Assembly (NCBI GenBank): GCA_946481095.1
Contig: CAMLML010000078.1
Location: 1 to 22,051 of the forward strand
DNA length: 22,051 bases
Reading direction: 5' to 3'
Source: an uncultured Cellvibrio sp.
Lineage (GTDB): Bacteria > Pseudomonadota > Gammaproteobacteria > Pseudomonadales > Cellvibrionaceae
Below are positions 1-13,900 of this stretch, in pieces. Each line of letters starts with the position of its first letter. The stretch's first letter is position 1. A program made the position numbers and the translations under genes. The notes below the pieces were generated by a model. The model saw nothing but the letters and a program-made list of their open reading frames with translations. It was not told the origin of the DNA and made no database searches.

Positions 1-5303
<5,303 letters not shown>

Positions 5304-5396
5304 AGGCTGTTTCTCAACAAAAATCTCTTTCTAGAGGGGAATGATCGAGGCAAAGGCAAAAAACAAGCGAAACCTGAGCCAAAAAACACTCCAGAC

Positions 5397-5424
5397 AAAA
5401 AAGCCCCTGAGACTCTGAGGGGCT
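5397..5424 (-). terminator. Intrinsic-terminator-like hairpin in the gltB leader (possible attenuator)
   Basis: Read on the minus strand, a 7-bp GC-rich stem (AGCCCCT paired with AGGGGCT, inner part mismatched) is followed at once by six T residues. On the plus strand there is no T run, so it would act only toward gltB. No gene on the minus strand ends here, because the gene on the other side is divergent. The hairpin begins about 11 bases after the predicted gltB start site. It is either an attenuator, the end of a very short RNA, or a relic of a lost upstream gene. Confidence 0.6.
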
Positions 5425-5441
5425 GGGCAAACGGGCGCAGG

Positions 5442-5470
5442 ATATTACCCGCTAAGGGGGTGAATGGCAA
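5442..5470 (-). promoter_or_regulatory. Predicted sigma70 promoter of gltBD
   Basis: On the minus strand TTGCCA (-35, 5470-5465) and TAATAT (-10, 5447-5442) are separated by exactly 17 bases. The start site is predicted near 5435, giving a leader of about 130 bases before the gltB ATG. Assigned by consensus match only. Confidence 0.6.
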
Positions 5471-5582
5471 GATTGACGTACCGACCTGATTTAGTTACCG
5501 AACACCTGAAAGGCACGGCTTATGAGGTAAATGGCCGCCCCCGAAAAATTGAGCTAGGATTAGCCTCAACCGGAGATAATAA

Positions 5583-8120
5583 GTGCCTGAAAATCCCTCA
5601 TCACTCCATACTGCCAAACCTGGCTTGCTACTGGCATGCCGGGACAAAACCGAACAAGAGCGGATTCACAGTCTCTTGCTTGAGGCTGGATATCGCAACG
5701 TCATTCTGGCAGACAATGCCCGTAAAACCCTGCATTGCCTTAATACCCAGACAATTGATCTGCTGATCACCGACCTTGAATTACCCGGAATAGACGGCTG
5801 GCGCCTGTCTCGCTTGATACGAAGCGGCATTCTTAATTGCAAGTCACAATTACCCATTCTGATGATTGCTCACACCTGGTGTGAGCGAATTGCCGAAGTC
5901 ACTGCGCGTGAATACGGTATCGACAAGCTTTTACCCGCCAGCGCAATTGATAAATTGGTACCGGTAATAGAGTTATTAACCAATCCCCTGATCAATCTCA
6001 ATTCCAAACCTCGCCTGCTGGTCATAGAAGATTCGGAGGACACCGCACATCTGGTGGAAAGGGTGTTATCCAATCTGTTCGATATTGAGCTGGCTCATGA
6101 CGGCAAACAAGGGTTGTTAGCCTGGATGCAGAGACGCCACCATCTGGTACTGCTGGACATAATGCTACCCAGTCTTTCCGGCAGGGAGATTTTGGGAGAA
6201 ATACTCAGGCAACATCCCGCTCAACCCATAGTGGTTATGACAGCTCATGCCAATGCCGAGGAAGCCGAAGATTTAATGTTTCTCGGGGCTACCGATTTTT
6301 TGCCCAAGCCCTTTCGCGCCGAGCAACTACGCAAAGTATGCGATATTGCCATACATCGCGACGACTACCTGGTCAGCGCCGAACAATTTGCCAATCAAGT
6401 GCAATCCCTGAAAGAAAGCGAACAGGCATTTCGAAACTTGTACCAAAGCCATCACCAACTACTGAACGATTTGCAATCCGTCGTCATGGAACTGGATGAA
6501 AACCTCCACATCCGTTTTATTAATCCCGTCTGGCAAAAGCTGACTGAATTTTCCCGGGAACAAACCCTGAACAAACCCTTGATCAATTTTATCGCCAGAG
6601 GTTACGAAGATCTTTTCCACAAACTGGAAGCCGAAATAATTCTATTCAAACAAACCCGCATGCCTATTATTGATTTTGAGCTGTGTTTGCAAGCACGCGA
6701 TGGCCACTTGATCTGGATGCAGCTAAAACTCAATTCATCGCAACAGAATACGCGTTATTCACTTTGCCTTGACGATATTACCGAGCAGCGCAAATCACAA
6801 GAACAGTTAAACTTTTTGGCGACACACGACTCCTTGACTGGTTTATTCAATCGTCATTATGCAGAATTATTGCTCAAGGAAATTTTCGCAGAAACCAAAG
6901 CAGGCAAAAAACAACATGCACTGGTTTATATTGATCTTGATCATTTCAAAATTATCAACGACACCTTTGGCCATCAAAAAGGCGATCAGGTTCTGAAAGA
7001 AATGTCGCAATTATTGCTGAAAAAAATCCGTAAGACAGATGTGCTGTGCCGCCTGGGTGGTGATGAATTTGCGGTATTTCTGAATAACATTACGCCACAA
7101 AAAACCTTGCAAATTACCCAAGCCGTACAAAAAATAATTAGCGACTTCAGCTTCTTTATTCATGAGCAAAGGGTCAATCTGGGTTGCAGTATCGGTGTCG
7201 CCCTGATTGATGGCACTGCACATCAGGCAGATGAATATTTTATGCGTGCGGATATAGCGCTTTATGTTGCCAAAGGGCGGGGTCGCAACCTGATTCACTT
7301 TTACAACCCCAGCGATAATGAAAGCACCGAACTGAAAAATCGAATCAACATTTCACAAAAAATTCGTATGGCGATTCGCGAAGATCGTATGGTACTTTTC
7401 TTTCAACCTATTTTTGATATTCAGAAAAACCGGATTTCACATTTTGAAGCGCTGGTCCGCCTTCGTGAAAAAGATGGCACCATTGTCGGCCCTGCTGAAT
7501 TCATTCCTGTGCTCGAAGCTGCCGGTGAAATGTATCTGTTGGACAGATGGGTTATTAAACTGGCAACACGTGCGTTGAAAAATCATCCGGAACTCACCAA
7601 CATCGCCATCAACTTATCAGCACAAGCATTCAAAGACGATAATCTGGTACCCAATATTATTGAAAATCTTGAGCTCACCCAGGTAAACCCCAACCGGATT
7701 ACATTTGAATTAACGGAAAGTGCCAGTTTGTTTAATTTGCAAATCACACAAAGTGTTATCAAACAATTACATCAACTGGGTTGCAGTTTTTCTGTCGATG
7801 ATTTTGGTTCAGGTTTCAGTAGTTTTGCTTATTTAAAATCTTTGCCTGCAGATTATATTAAAGTTGATGGATCGTTTATTAAAAATCTGGATCAGGATCC
7901 GGTTGATCAGGCGTTGGTCAAATCCATGGTGCAGGTAATTCAAGCTATAGGAAAAAAGGCTATTGCCGAATATGTGGAAAATGAAGCTATTCTGCAATTA
8001 CTGGTAAAAATCGGCATAGATTATGTTCAGGGCTATCATATAGGACATCCACAACCAGTAGAGGACGCAATCAAAAATTCCCTAAAAAGTAAAATCCAGT
8101 CCGGCCCAAACAGAGCGTGA
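5583..8120 (+). CDS. Two-receiver PAS-GGDEF-EAL cyclic-di-GMP signalling protein
   Basis: This 845-residue cytoplasmic protein has no membrane segment or signal peptide. Domains in order: REC1 (about 13-130), REC2 (about 143-255), PAS-like (about 280-405), GGDEF (about 408-575) and EAL (about 590-835). REC2 is canonical, with E149/D150, D192, T220 and K242. REC1 keeps D64 but has A96 and P118 where Thr/Ser and Lys are expected, so it is probably degenerate. The diguanylate cyclase signature GGDEF is at 492-496, with an intact inhibitory RxxD site at R483-D486. The phosphodiesterase half keeps E622 (EAL), N678, E709, D739/D740, K760, E796 and Q816. Both activities therefore look possible. The GTG start is supported by GGAGA 6 bases upstream (5572-5576). 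Its 3' end overlaps the convergent receptor gene by 39 bp. The partner kinase is not certain; the hybrid kinase at 10239-12542 is the nearest candidate. Confidence 0.93.
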   Translation: MPENPSSLHTAKPGLLLACRDKTEQERIHSLLLEAGYRNVILADNARKTLHCLNTQTIDLLITDLELPGIDGWRLSRLIRSGILNCKSQLPILMIAHTWCERIAEVTAREYGIDKLLPASAIDKLVPVIELLTNPLINLNSKPRLLVIEDSEDTAHLVERVLSNLFDIELAHDGKQGLLAWMQRRHHLVLLDIMLPSLSGREILGEILRQHPAQPIVVMTAHANAEEAEDLMFLGATDFLPKPFRAEQLRKVCDIAIHRDDYLVSAEQFANQVQSLKESEQAFRNLYQSHHQLLNDLQSVVMELDENLHIRFINPVWQKLTEFSREQTLNKPLINFIARGYEDLFHKLEAEIILFKQTRMPIIDFELCLQARDGHLIWMQLKLNSSQQNTRYSLCLDDITEQRKSQEQLNFLATHDSLTGLFNRHYAELLLKEIFAETKAGKKQHALVYIDLDHFKIINDTFGHQKGDQVLKEMSQLLLKKIRKTDVLCRLGGDEFAVFLNNITPQKTLQITQAVQKIISDFSFFIHEQRVNLGCSIGVALIDGTAHQADEYFMRADIALYVAKGRGRNLIHFYNPSDNESTELKNRINISQKIRMAIREDRMVLFFQPIFDIQKNRISHFEALVRLREKDGTIVGPAEFIPVLEAAGEMYLLDRWVIKLATRALKNHPELTNIAINLSAQAFKDDNLVPNIIENLELTQVNPNRITFELTESASLFNLQITQSVIKQLHQLGCSFSVDDFGSGFSSFAYLKSLPADYIKVDGSFIKNLDQDPVDQALVKSMVQVIQAIGKKAIAEYVENEAILQLLVKIGIDYVQGYHIGHPQPVEDAIKNSLKSKIQSGPNRA

Positions 8121-10223
8121 TTCCATCGGATAATCTTCTGCAATTTCGCCACCACTGGGCTCACGAATATCGTCGTCAAACAGATTGCGAAATGTCAGAT
8201 TCAGATCCACATTTTTTGCAATATTGTTTCGTTGAATGTTCAAATTCCAAAGTGTGTAATTATTGATTTCATCACGTGGGTCTATGACCCGTCGCTTTCT
8301 GTCTGCCACCCAAAATAATTGGGAAGTCAAATGCCAATCGGCTACAGGCTGATAACTCAAATTCATTTTTCCCAAGCGACGTGGTACATCAGCTACATCG
8401 GTGTGGTTTTGTTTGTTAGTCGCACTATGCCAGGAATAGCTGGTTTGCAAACGCCATGCATCATCCAATTGCCAATTCAATTCCCATTCAAAACCCTGCG
8501 CATCCTGCGTCAAACTGTTTTGCGCAGTACTACTGATATTATTAATATCGTCTTCAAATACCACCATATCTTTTGCGGTGTAATCAAACAACGTCAAAAT
8601 AGTTTGTAAATTGTTTGTCGCCTGCCAATTAAATGACAATTCAAGCGTATCAATTTTTTCAGGTTTTAATTGATCATTACCCAAAGAAACCGGATTGTTT
8701 TTTCCATACAATTCGATGAATGATGGTGCACGAAATGCGCTGCCCATCATCAGCTTGGTAACGAATGAGTGAGAACCTGTCCAGATCAAAGCCAGACGCG
8801 GATTTGTTGTATGCCCGAAATCGGAATAATCATCGTAACGAAGACCGGCCGTTAAATTCAGATCACGGGTTATCTGCCATTCATCCTGCAAGGAAATGTA
8901 ATTCACACGACGTGAGTTATCTTCAAAAAAAATGTAAGGCGTATCATTAACATCAACCAGATCACCTGGCATCTCGGCAGGCAAAGGTGAAAAATCCAGA
9001 ATACCGGGACCAAAATTTTTGGTTTCTTTGGTATCAACTAATAAATATCGTGTACCTAATGCCAAACGCAACCGGTGGTTTTCAAATCCACGATAGACAT
9101 TAACCCATTCCAACTGACTATCATCCACATTACCCGCTGGATTACCGATTAAACCATCAGGAAAACTCACCAAACCATTTGGCTGGGCAAAATTAACATT
9201 GCCATCAACACCAATCGGCAACAACGCACCCGGCGGAAGTAAAAAATATTCAACTCTTTCTTTGTATCTGAAAAAACTGGCTCTAATTTGTGATTGCCAA
9301 TCTGAAGATAAATTTTGCAATTCATATCCAAAATCAACCCTGACAATATCGCCTCGTTCGCTCCCATGAGGATCCAATGCCTGGGCACCACCCGCACCAA
9401 CACCTGCATCCGTTGCCCAATGCCATAGACTTAAATGCCATTGCGGAGTTTGAAAAGTGAGATGTGTATCCAACACTTTATAATCCGTTGATAACGCACC
9501 GGGGGCCAATGACGCACTGGTTCCCAAAGCTTGATCAATTGTCGATTGCAAGTCCCGAGTAACACGACGGTCATTATCACCATCGGTTTTTTGATAGGAC
9601 GTTACCAGGGAAATATTCACTGACTTCCACTGCGTTGCACCGTTAAAATTATAATGCTGGCTATTGAACGATCCCAAATCAACTTTTAGTGATTCATTAC
9701 TGATCGCCGTAATATCTTTGGTAATGATATTAATAACACCCGCATAAGCATCAGCTCCATAAATAGCTGAACCTGGGCCACGAATGACTTCAACGCGATC
9801 AATTCCATCAGCGGGAAATCGAAATAAAGTTGGTCGGCCACCTTGCACTGCATTCTGAATGGGCACGCCATTGAGCATCAATAATACCTGTGAGTTAAAA
9901 CCGGTGTGTAATCCGCGAAAATAATAAACGGAATCCAAACGGCTTAAGGATGATACTCCGACATGCAATCCGGGAATCAATTCCAACACATCATCAAGTG
10001 TGCGTGCACCTATGGCGTCAATATCACGAGCATAAATCACAGAAGCCGAAGACGGTGCCCTATCCAAAGGTGTGGTATTACCCGTTGCAATGGTCACTTC
10101 AATTTGTGCCAATTCCTGCAGGGATAAATCATAAAGATCGGAACGGGAAACGTCAGCATTGATATCTAAAGATTGAAACAGAATCAATAAAACTGCATAA
10201 GGTATGACATGGAATAATTTCAT
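8082..10223 (-). CDS. TonB-dependent outer-membrane receptor
   Basis: This is a 713-residue outer-membrane beta-barrel receptor, expected to move a ligand into the periplasm using TonB-ExbBD energy. A signal peptide covers about 1-23 (MKLFHVIPYAVLLILF, likely cut after INA). It is followed by an LSLQELAQIEVTIATGN segment in the TonB-box region and a plug domain (about 50-170) with the classic VEVIRGPGSAIYGADAYAG motif at about 144-162. The rest is barrel, ending in the terminal Phe (GLDFTF) that BAM recognises. The ATG at 10223 is preferred because AAAGAG lies 8 bases upstream. An in-frame GTG at 10232 would abut that site and is unlikely. The gene starts 15 bases after the stop of the YfiR-kinase gene, so the two are probably co-transcribed. 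The ligand cannot be read from sequence. The 3' end overlaps the GGDEF-EAL gene by 39 bp. Confidence 0.93.
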   Translation of the reverse strand: MKLFHVIPYAVLLILFQSLDINADVSRSDLYDLSLQELAQIEVTIATGNTTPLDRAPSSASVIYARDIDAIGARTLDDVLELIPGLHVGVSSLSRLDSVYYFRGLHTGFNSQVLLMLNGVPIQNAVQGGRPTLFRFPADGIDRVEVIRGPGSAIYGADAYAGVINIITKDITAISNESLKVDLGSFNSQHYNFNGATQWKSVNISLVTSYQKTDGDNDRRVTRDLQSTIDQALGTSASLAPGALSTDYKVLDTHLTFQTPQWHLSLWHWATDAGVGAGGAQALDPHGSERGDIVRVDFGYELQNLSSDWQSQIRASFFRYKERVEYFLLPPGALLPIGVDGNVNFAQPNGLVSFPDGLIGNPAGNVDDSQLEWVNVYRGFENHRLRLALGTRYLLVDTKETKNFGPGILDFSPLPAEMPGDLVDVNDTPYIFFEDNSRRVNYISLQDEWQITRDLNLTAGLRYDDYSDFGHTTNPRLALIWTGSHSFVTKLMMGSAFRAPSFIELYGKNNPVSLGNDQLKPEKIDTLELSFNWQATNNLQTILTLFDYTAKDMVVFEDDINNISSTAQNSLTQDAQGFEWELNWQLDDAWRLQTSYSWHSATNKQNHTDVADVPRRLGKMNLSYQPVADWHLTSQLFWVADRKRRVIDPRDEINNYTLWNLNIQRNNIAKNVDLNLTFRNLFDDDIREPSGGEIAEDYPMESRSVWAGLDFTF

Positions 10224-10238
10224 ACTCAGCACTCTTTA

Positions 10239-12542
10239 TCAGGATTTCGGCACCAATCGTTGTACTGCATGCTTAAGCGTTTCAAGGCGAACAGGTTTCG
10301 TTAAATAGCCTTCTATCTGATTGGTATGTGAATATTTTTCTTCATCCACCATGGAAATAATAATAATCGGAATTTCTTTTAATTCTTGATCGGATTTTAT
10401 TTTTTCAAACAAAGTCCAGCCATGCTGATCTGGCAGTAACAAATCCAATGTGATGACCCGGGGTTTGATTTTTTTCAACAACTGGTAACCGGTTATTGCA
10501 TCCAGCGCCGTGTGCACCCCATAACCATCAGCGCGTAATGTTCTGGCCATAATATCCAGAAAGGCTGGATCGTCGTCAATCATCACCACATTATCACTGC
10601 AGACAATTGATTCTTCTTCATAATAGGCGTCAAGCGTTTTTCCGCCATATTTTTCTTCATCATTTTTATCAACAGGCGTAATTGGCAAGGGAATATGCAC
10701 AGAAAATACGGTACCTTGCCCTGATTCACTTTGCACATCGATTTGCCCTCCCATCAAATCGACCAATTGTTTGGTAATGGCCAAACCCAAACCACTGCCT
10801 TCAAATTTGCGCGCTCTGGTGTGATCCGATTGATGAAACGCATTAAAAACCAATTGAATTTGATCAGCAGAAATACCTATACCGGTATCTACAACACGGA
10901 TACTGATGGCACTCTTTTCATGCGTTGCATGCAAACTGACGCTGCCGCTGGCTGTAAATTTCACTGCGTTCCCCAACAAATTAATCATAATCAATAATAA
11001 TTTTTCAGGATCTGCAATCGGCAAAAAATCACCATCATTAACGGTTGTGTGCAATGCCAGAGATTTTTTATCAGCAAGTGGTTTGATGCTACCCAAAGCA
11101 TCATCAACCAATTCGGATAGTTTTACCTGTGTCAAATCCAATGACATACGCCCGGCTTCCATTTTGGCCAGATCCAACACACTGTTGATTAATTTTAATA
11201 AACGCTCACTGTTATTAATGACCCGGGTCAAATCATTCAAGTGTCGTGATTCGTCATTCAATTTCAACTCTTCAAGTACCACTTCGGTATAACCAATAAT
11301 GGCTTGCAGCGGTGTCCGCAACTCGTGGCTCATCAAGGATAAAAAATCGCTTTTAGCTTTACTGGCTTCGTCGGCTTTGCGTTTTGCAATCAACAACCTG
11401 TCTTTGGCGAATTGCAAATCCTGTGCATGATTGGCCAAACGACGATTGTCCCGTCGCTTGATAAGGTACGCAAACCAAATAGTAGTAACCAACAACAACC
11501 CAAGAAACGCCAAAGCCCAGGAATAGAATAGCGAGCGTTTTTGATTGGTAACCGTTTGATCAAGATGCGTAATCGCGTGATCCTGTTCCAGCAAACGCGA
11601 TTCCTGATTTTTAATAACCTGATCCAGAGCCTTGACTCGCCCTTCACCCTGCTCAATTTTTTTAATTACCTCCGAGAGCATTTGCTGCTGCGAGTCCAGT
11701 TGCTCCGTTCTGGTTTTTATTTCAGTTAACAATCCGGCTTTTTCGTGGCTGGCCCGTGCAATTTGTTTATCTTGCTGCTGGATAAGTTGTGTTTGCTGGC
11801 TGATCTGGTCGCTACTTTTTTGAATCTCATGATTTAATAATTGCATTTTTTTCTGCAATTCTTCATTGAGCATCTCTTGCTGAAGAATTTTTTTCTCAAG
11901 ATTGGACAACCGCTTTTCACGACTGGCCAACTGTTTTTGTAATTTTATCAAAGACGACTGTCCTTCACGATAAAGAGCAGCCACATCAATTTCATTACCA
12001 CCATTTAATATTAATTCAGGTAATGGTTTTAAACCCTGATTGATAATATTGGATTTATTAACTTCGAACTTAATTTTATTATCTTTTTCTTGCAAGTTGA
12101 TCATCACCAATGCCGGGTCAATATACTCTTCTGTTACCAACAACACAGGATCGCCATCCGCAACCGCATAAAAATCGTCTAACAATTCTTTATTGGATTG
12201 CAGCATGTACACCAGATCGTATTCATCAACCGATTTCAATGTAGGAATGTAAAAGATTTGTATTGGTAAATCCTGAATGCGTGTACGTTCTTTTAATGAG
12301 CCGAATGCTTCCACCAAGGCAGGATCAGCATTACCGTACACAGCTATGCGAAAATGTGTTCTTCCACGGGAGGGCCATTCAACATTTTTTGCAAAATTAT
12401 AAACATAGGCAACACTTACCTGATGCCTTGCAACGCCATCAGCAAATGAAGAACCCGCTATTAAAAATAGAAAAAAAACCAACAGGGGAAAGCTGTAAAG
12501 TGCGGATAATTTATTGTTATTCTTCCAAACGTTTGGGTTCAC
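10239..12542 (-). CDS. Hybrid sensor histidine kinase with periplasmic YfiR-like (DUF4154) domain
   Basis: This 767-residue inner-membrane sensor has a signal peptide or first membrane segment at about 14-35. A YfiR/DUF4154-like periplasmic domain follows (about 38-190). A long Gln/Lys/Glu-rich coiled coil covers about 195-335, then a membrane helix at about 338-361. The cytoplasmic part has HisKA with His406 in SHELRTP, an HATPase with N525, DTGIG (552-556) and GSGLGL (582-587), and a C-terminal receiver with D656/D657, phospho-acceptor D700 and K749. All catalytic residues are present. The GTG at 12542 was chosen because AGGA lies 8 bases upstream and the protein then opens with the signal sequence. 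Upstream in-frame ATG (12581) and TTG (12599) codons would add a poor N-terminus. No DNA-binding regulator is adjacent. The TonB receptor follows after 15 bases, suggesting that it supplies the signal. YfiR proteins are known to control c-di-GMP enzymes in Pseudomonas; here the domain is fused to a kinase instead. Confidence 0.9.
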   Translation of the reverse strand: MNPNVWKNNNKLSALYSFPLLVFFLFLIAGSSFADGVARHQVSVAYVYNFAKNVEWPSRGRTHFRIAVYGNADPALVEAFGSLKERTRIQDLPIQIFYIPTLKSVDEYDLVYMLQSNKELLDDFYAVADGDPVLLVTEEYIDPALVMINLQEKDNKIKFEVNKSNIINQGLKPLPELILNGGNEIDVAALYREGQSSLIKLQKQLASREKRLSNLEKKILQQEMLNEELQKKMQLLNHEIQKSSDQISQQTQLIQQQDKQIARASHEKAGLLTEIKTRTEQLDSQQQMLSEVIKKIEQGEGRVKALDQVIKNQESRLLEQDHAITHLDQTVTNQKRSLFYSWALAFLGLLLVTTIWFAYLIKRRDNRRLANHAQDLQFAKDRLLIAKRKADEASKAKSDFLSLMSHELRTPLQAIIGYTEVVLEELKLNDESRHLNDLTRVINNSERLLKLINSVLDLAKMEAGRMSLDLTQVKLSELVDDALGSIKPLADKKSLALHTTVNDGDFLPIADPEKLLLIMINLLGNAVKFTASGSVSLHATHEKSAISIRVVDTGIGISADQIQLVFNAFHQSDHTRARKFEGSGLGLAITKQLVDLMGGQIDVQSESGQGTVFSVHIPLPITPVDKNDEEKYGGKTLDAYYEEESIVCSDNVVMIDDDPAFLDIMARTLRADGYGVHTALDAITGYQLLKKIKPRVITLDLLLPDQHGWTLFEKIKSDQELKEIPIIIISMVDEEKYSHTNQIEGYLTKPVRLETLKHAVQRLVPKS

Positions 12543-12621
12543 ATGGTTATTCCTGTCGCCAAGGCAAGAGCACCATATCATTTGATAAAGGAATTGCAAC
12601 CGGAGAAATCACAGATTGCAA

Positions 12622-13305
12622 TCAAACAACTGCACCAAATAATTTTCCAACCAAGGCTGTGGCAGCCATAGCAACCCCCCCCCAAAAAGTAACACGCACT
12701 GCACCTCGCAACGGATTGGCGCCGCCCGCTTTTGCGGCAATAGCACCGAGCACTAATAAAGAGAGTAATGAAACAACCGGAACTGCCCATAAATTTTTAC
12801 TAAACATCATAATAGCCAACAAGGGTATGATTGCACCAAACGCAAAACTGGTTGCCGACGCAATAGCGGCTTGAAAAGGTTTCGCCGAATTGAAATCCGT
12901 TATACCCAACTCATCGCGTGCATGAGCACCTAACGCATCATTACGCGTTAACTCAATCGCGACTTTTGACGCCAAATCTTTTGAAATACCTCGCGCAATA
13001 TAAATGGCCTCCAGCTCGCGCAACTCACCATCCGGATCTTCGGATAATTCTTTTCTCTCGCGCGATAAATCTGCTTTTTCCAAATCTTCCTGTGAACAAA
13101 CAGAAACATATTCACCCGCAGCCATACTGACTGCACCTGCAACCAAACCCGCAACACCCGCCAATAAAATCGCCGTTGATGATTGATCAGCTGCCGCAAT
13201 CCCCACCATCAAACTCGATGTGGAAATAATGCCATCATTGGCACCCAGTACGGCAGCACGCAACCACCCGGAGCGATGGGATTTGTGTGTTTCTTTATGT
13301 CGCAT
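12622..13305 (-). CDS. VIT1/CCC1-family metal transporter (Fe2+/Mn2+ type)
   Basis: This is a 227-residue membrane protein of the VIT1/CCC1 family, whose members export or sequester Fe2+ or Mn2+. The first membrane pair carries the family motif VLGANDGIIST (19-29). AGAVSMAAGEYVSVCSQED (about 56-74) leads into a charged cytoplasmic segment (about 72-140) rich in Glu, Asp and Arg, where metal would bind. Three hydrophobic helices follow (about 145-170, 173-192 and 203-225). The length fits the bacterial family. The ATG at 13305 has no clear ribosome site, and the gene starts 29 bases after the cytochrome b561 stop, so translation may depend on the upstream gene. A run of nine G residues on the coding strand (12683-12675, residues W208-V211) is a possible slippage site. 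The metal is not decided by the sequence. Confidence 0.9.
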   Translation of the reverse strand: MRHKETHKSHRSGWLRAAVLGANDGIISTSSLMVGIAAADQSSTAILLAGVAGLVAGAVSMAAGEYVSVCSQEDLEKADLSRERKELSEDPDGELRELEAIYIARGISKDLASKVAIELTRNDALGAHARDELGITDFNSAKPFQAAIASATSFAFGAIIPLLAIMMFSKNLWAVPVVSLLSLLVLGAIAAKAGGANPLRGAVRVTFWGGVAMAATALVGKLFGAVV

Positions 13306-13334
13306 TTAATTTAGTCGTATTTGGTTTGTTAATT

Positions 13335-13877
13335 TTATCTCTTCAGAAATGACATGCGTAACAACACATTATTTTTCATCACATAATGATGAAAAAAAGC
13401 AGCTGCTGTATGCAAACCAATCAATGCATAACCCAGTGTCGCGCCAATTTCATGCAAGTCATGCAGACGTTCCGCCAGCGCTTTGTCAGGCGCAATCAAC
13501 ACAGGCAAATCCAAACCAAAAAAAGGAACGGGTTTGCCATTGGCATTCAACATAATCCAACCACTTATTGGCATAGCGATCATCAAAGTATAAAGGGCCA
13601 GATGCATTAATTTGGATATAATTTTAAGTTGTGGTTTCAGCGCCGGAACTATTTCCGGTGTCACTGAAAAAATACGAGCCGCAATACGAATGACAACCAA
13701 AAATAATAAAGAGGCACCTAACATAAAATGTATAGCTTTCATCAATTCGCGGGGCTCACTGCCTTTTGGAAAAATTCCGCGAAATTCCATGGTCGCGTAA
13801 ATCGCAATCATTAATAAAAAAATAAACCAGTGAAGGCTAATAACCAAAGTACTATAGCGTTGGTGAGTATTGTTCAT
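13335..13877 (-). CDS. Cytochrome b561-family protein (CybB/YodB-like)
   Basis: This 180-residue protein has four hydrophobic helices (about 10-30, 48-68, 88-110 and 145-165), the usual size for the bacterial di-heme b561 family. Histidines H16, H50, H142 and H156 fall in the helices at the positions expected for the two heme b groups. Family members move electrons from ubiquinol or superoxide in the inner membrane. The ATG at 13877 follows the DUF3465 stop by 23 bases and has only a weak AAAGAG site very close to it. The VIT-family gene follows after 29 bases. The three genes look like one operon tied to redox or metal handling, which is an inference from context. Confidence 0.9.
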   Translation of the reverse strand: MNNTHQRYSTLVISLHWFIFLLMIAIYATMEFRGIFPKGSEPRELMKAIHFMLGASLLFLVVIRIAARIFSVTPEIVPALKPQLKIISKLMHLALYTLMIAMPISGWIMLNANGKPVPFFGLDLPVLIAPDKALAERLHDLHEIGATLGYALIGLHTAAAFFHHYVMKNNVLLRMSFLKR

Positions 13878-13900
13878 AATCTCTTTATAAACCTATATTT

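Noticed and set aside
5464..5766. Plus-strand 100-codon frame starting before the GGDEF-EAL gene
   Set aside because: It overlaps the true start region in another frame and its product resembles nothing; the GTG start at 5583 with GGAGA is better.
12543..12599. Longer N-terminus for the YfiR-kinase from TTG 12599 or ATG 12581
   Set aside because: It would place about 19 polar and Cys-rich residues before a good signal peptide; GTG 12542 has a well-spaced ribosome site.
12263..12874. Plus-strand 203-codon frame across the kinase start and VIT gene end
   Set aside because: It is antisense to two well-supported genes and low in complexity, with no domain seen.
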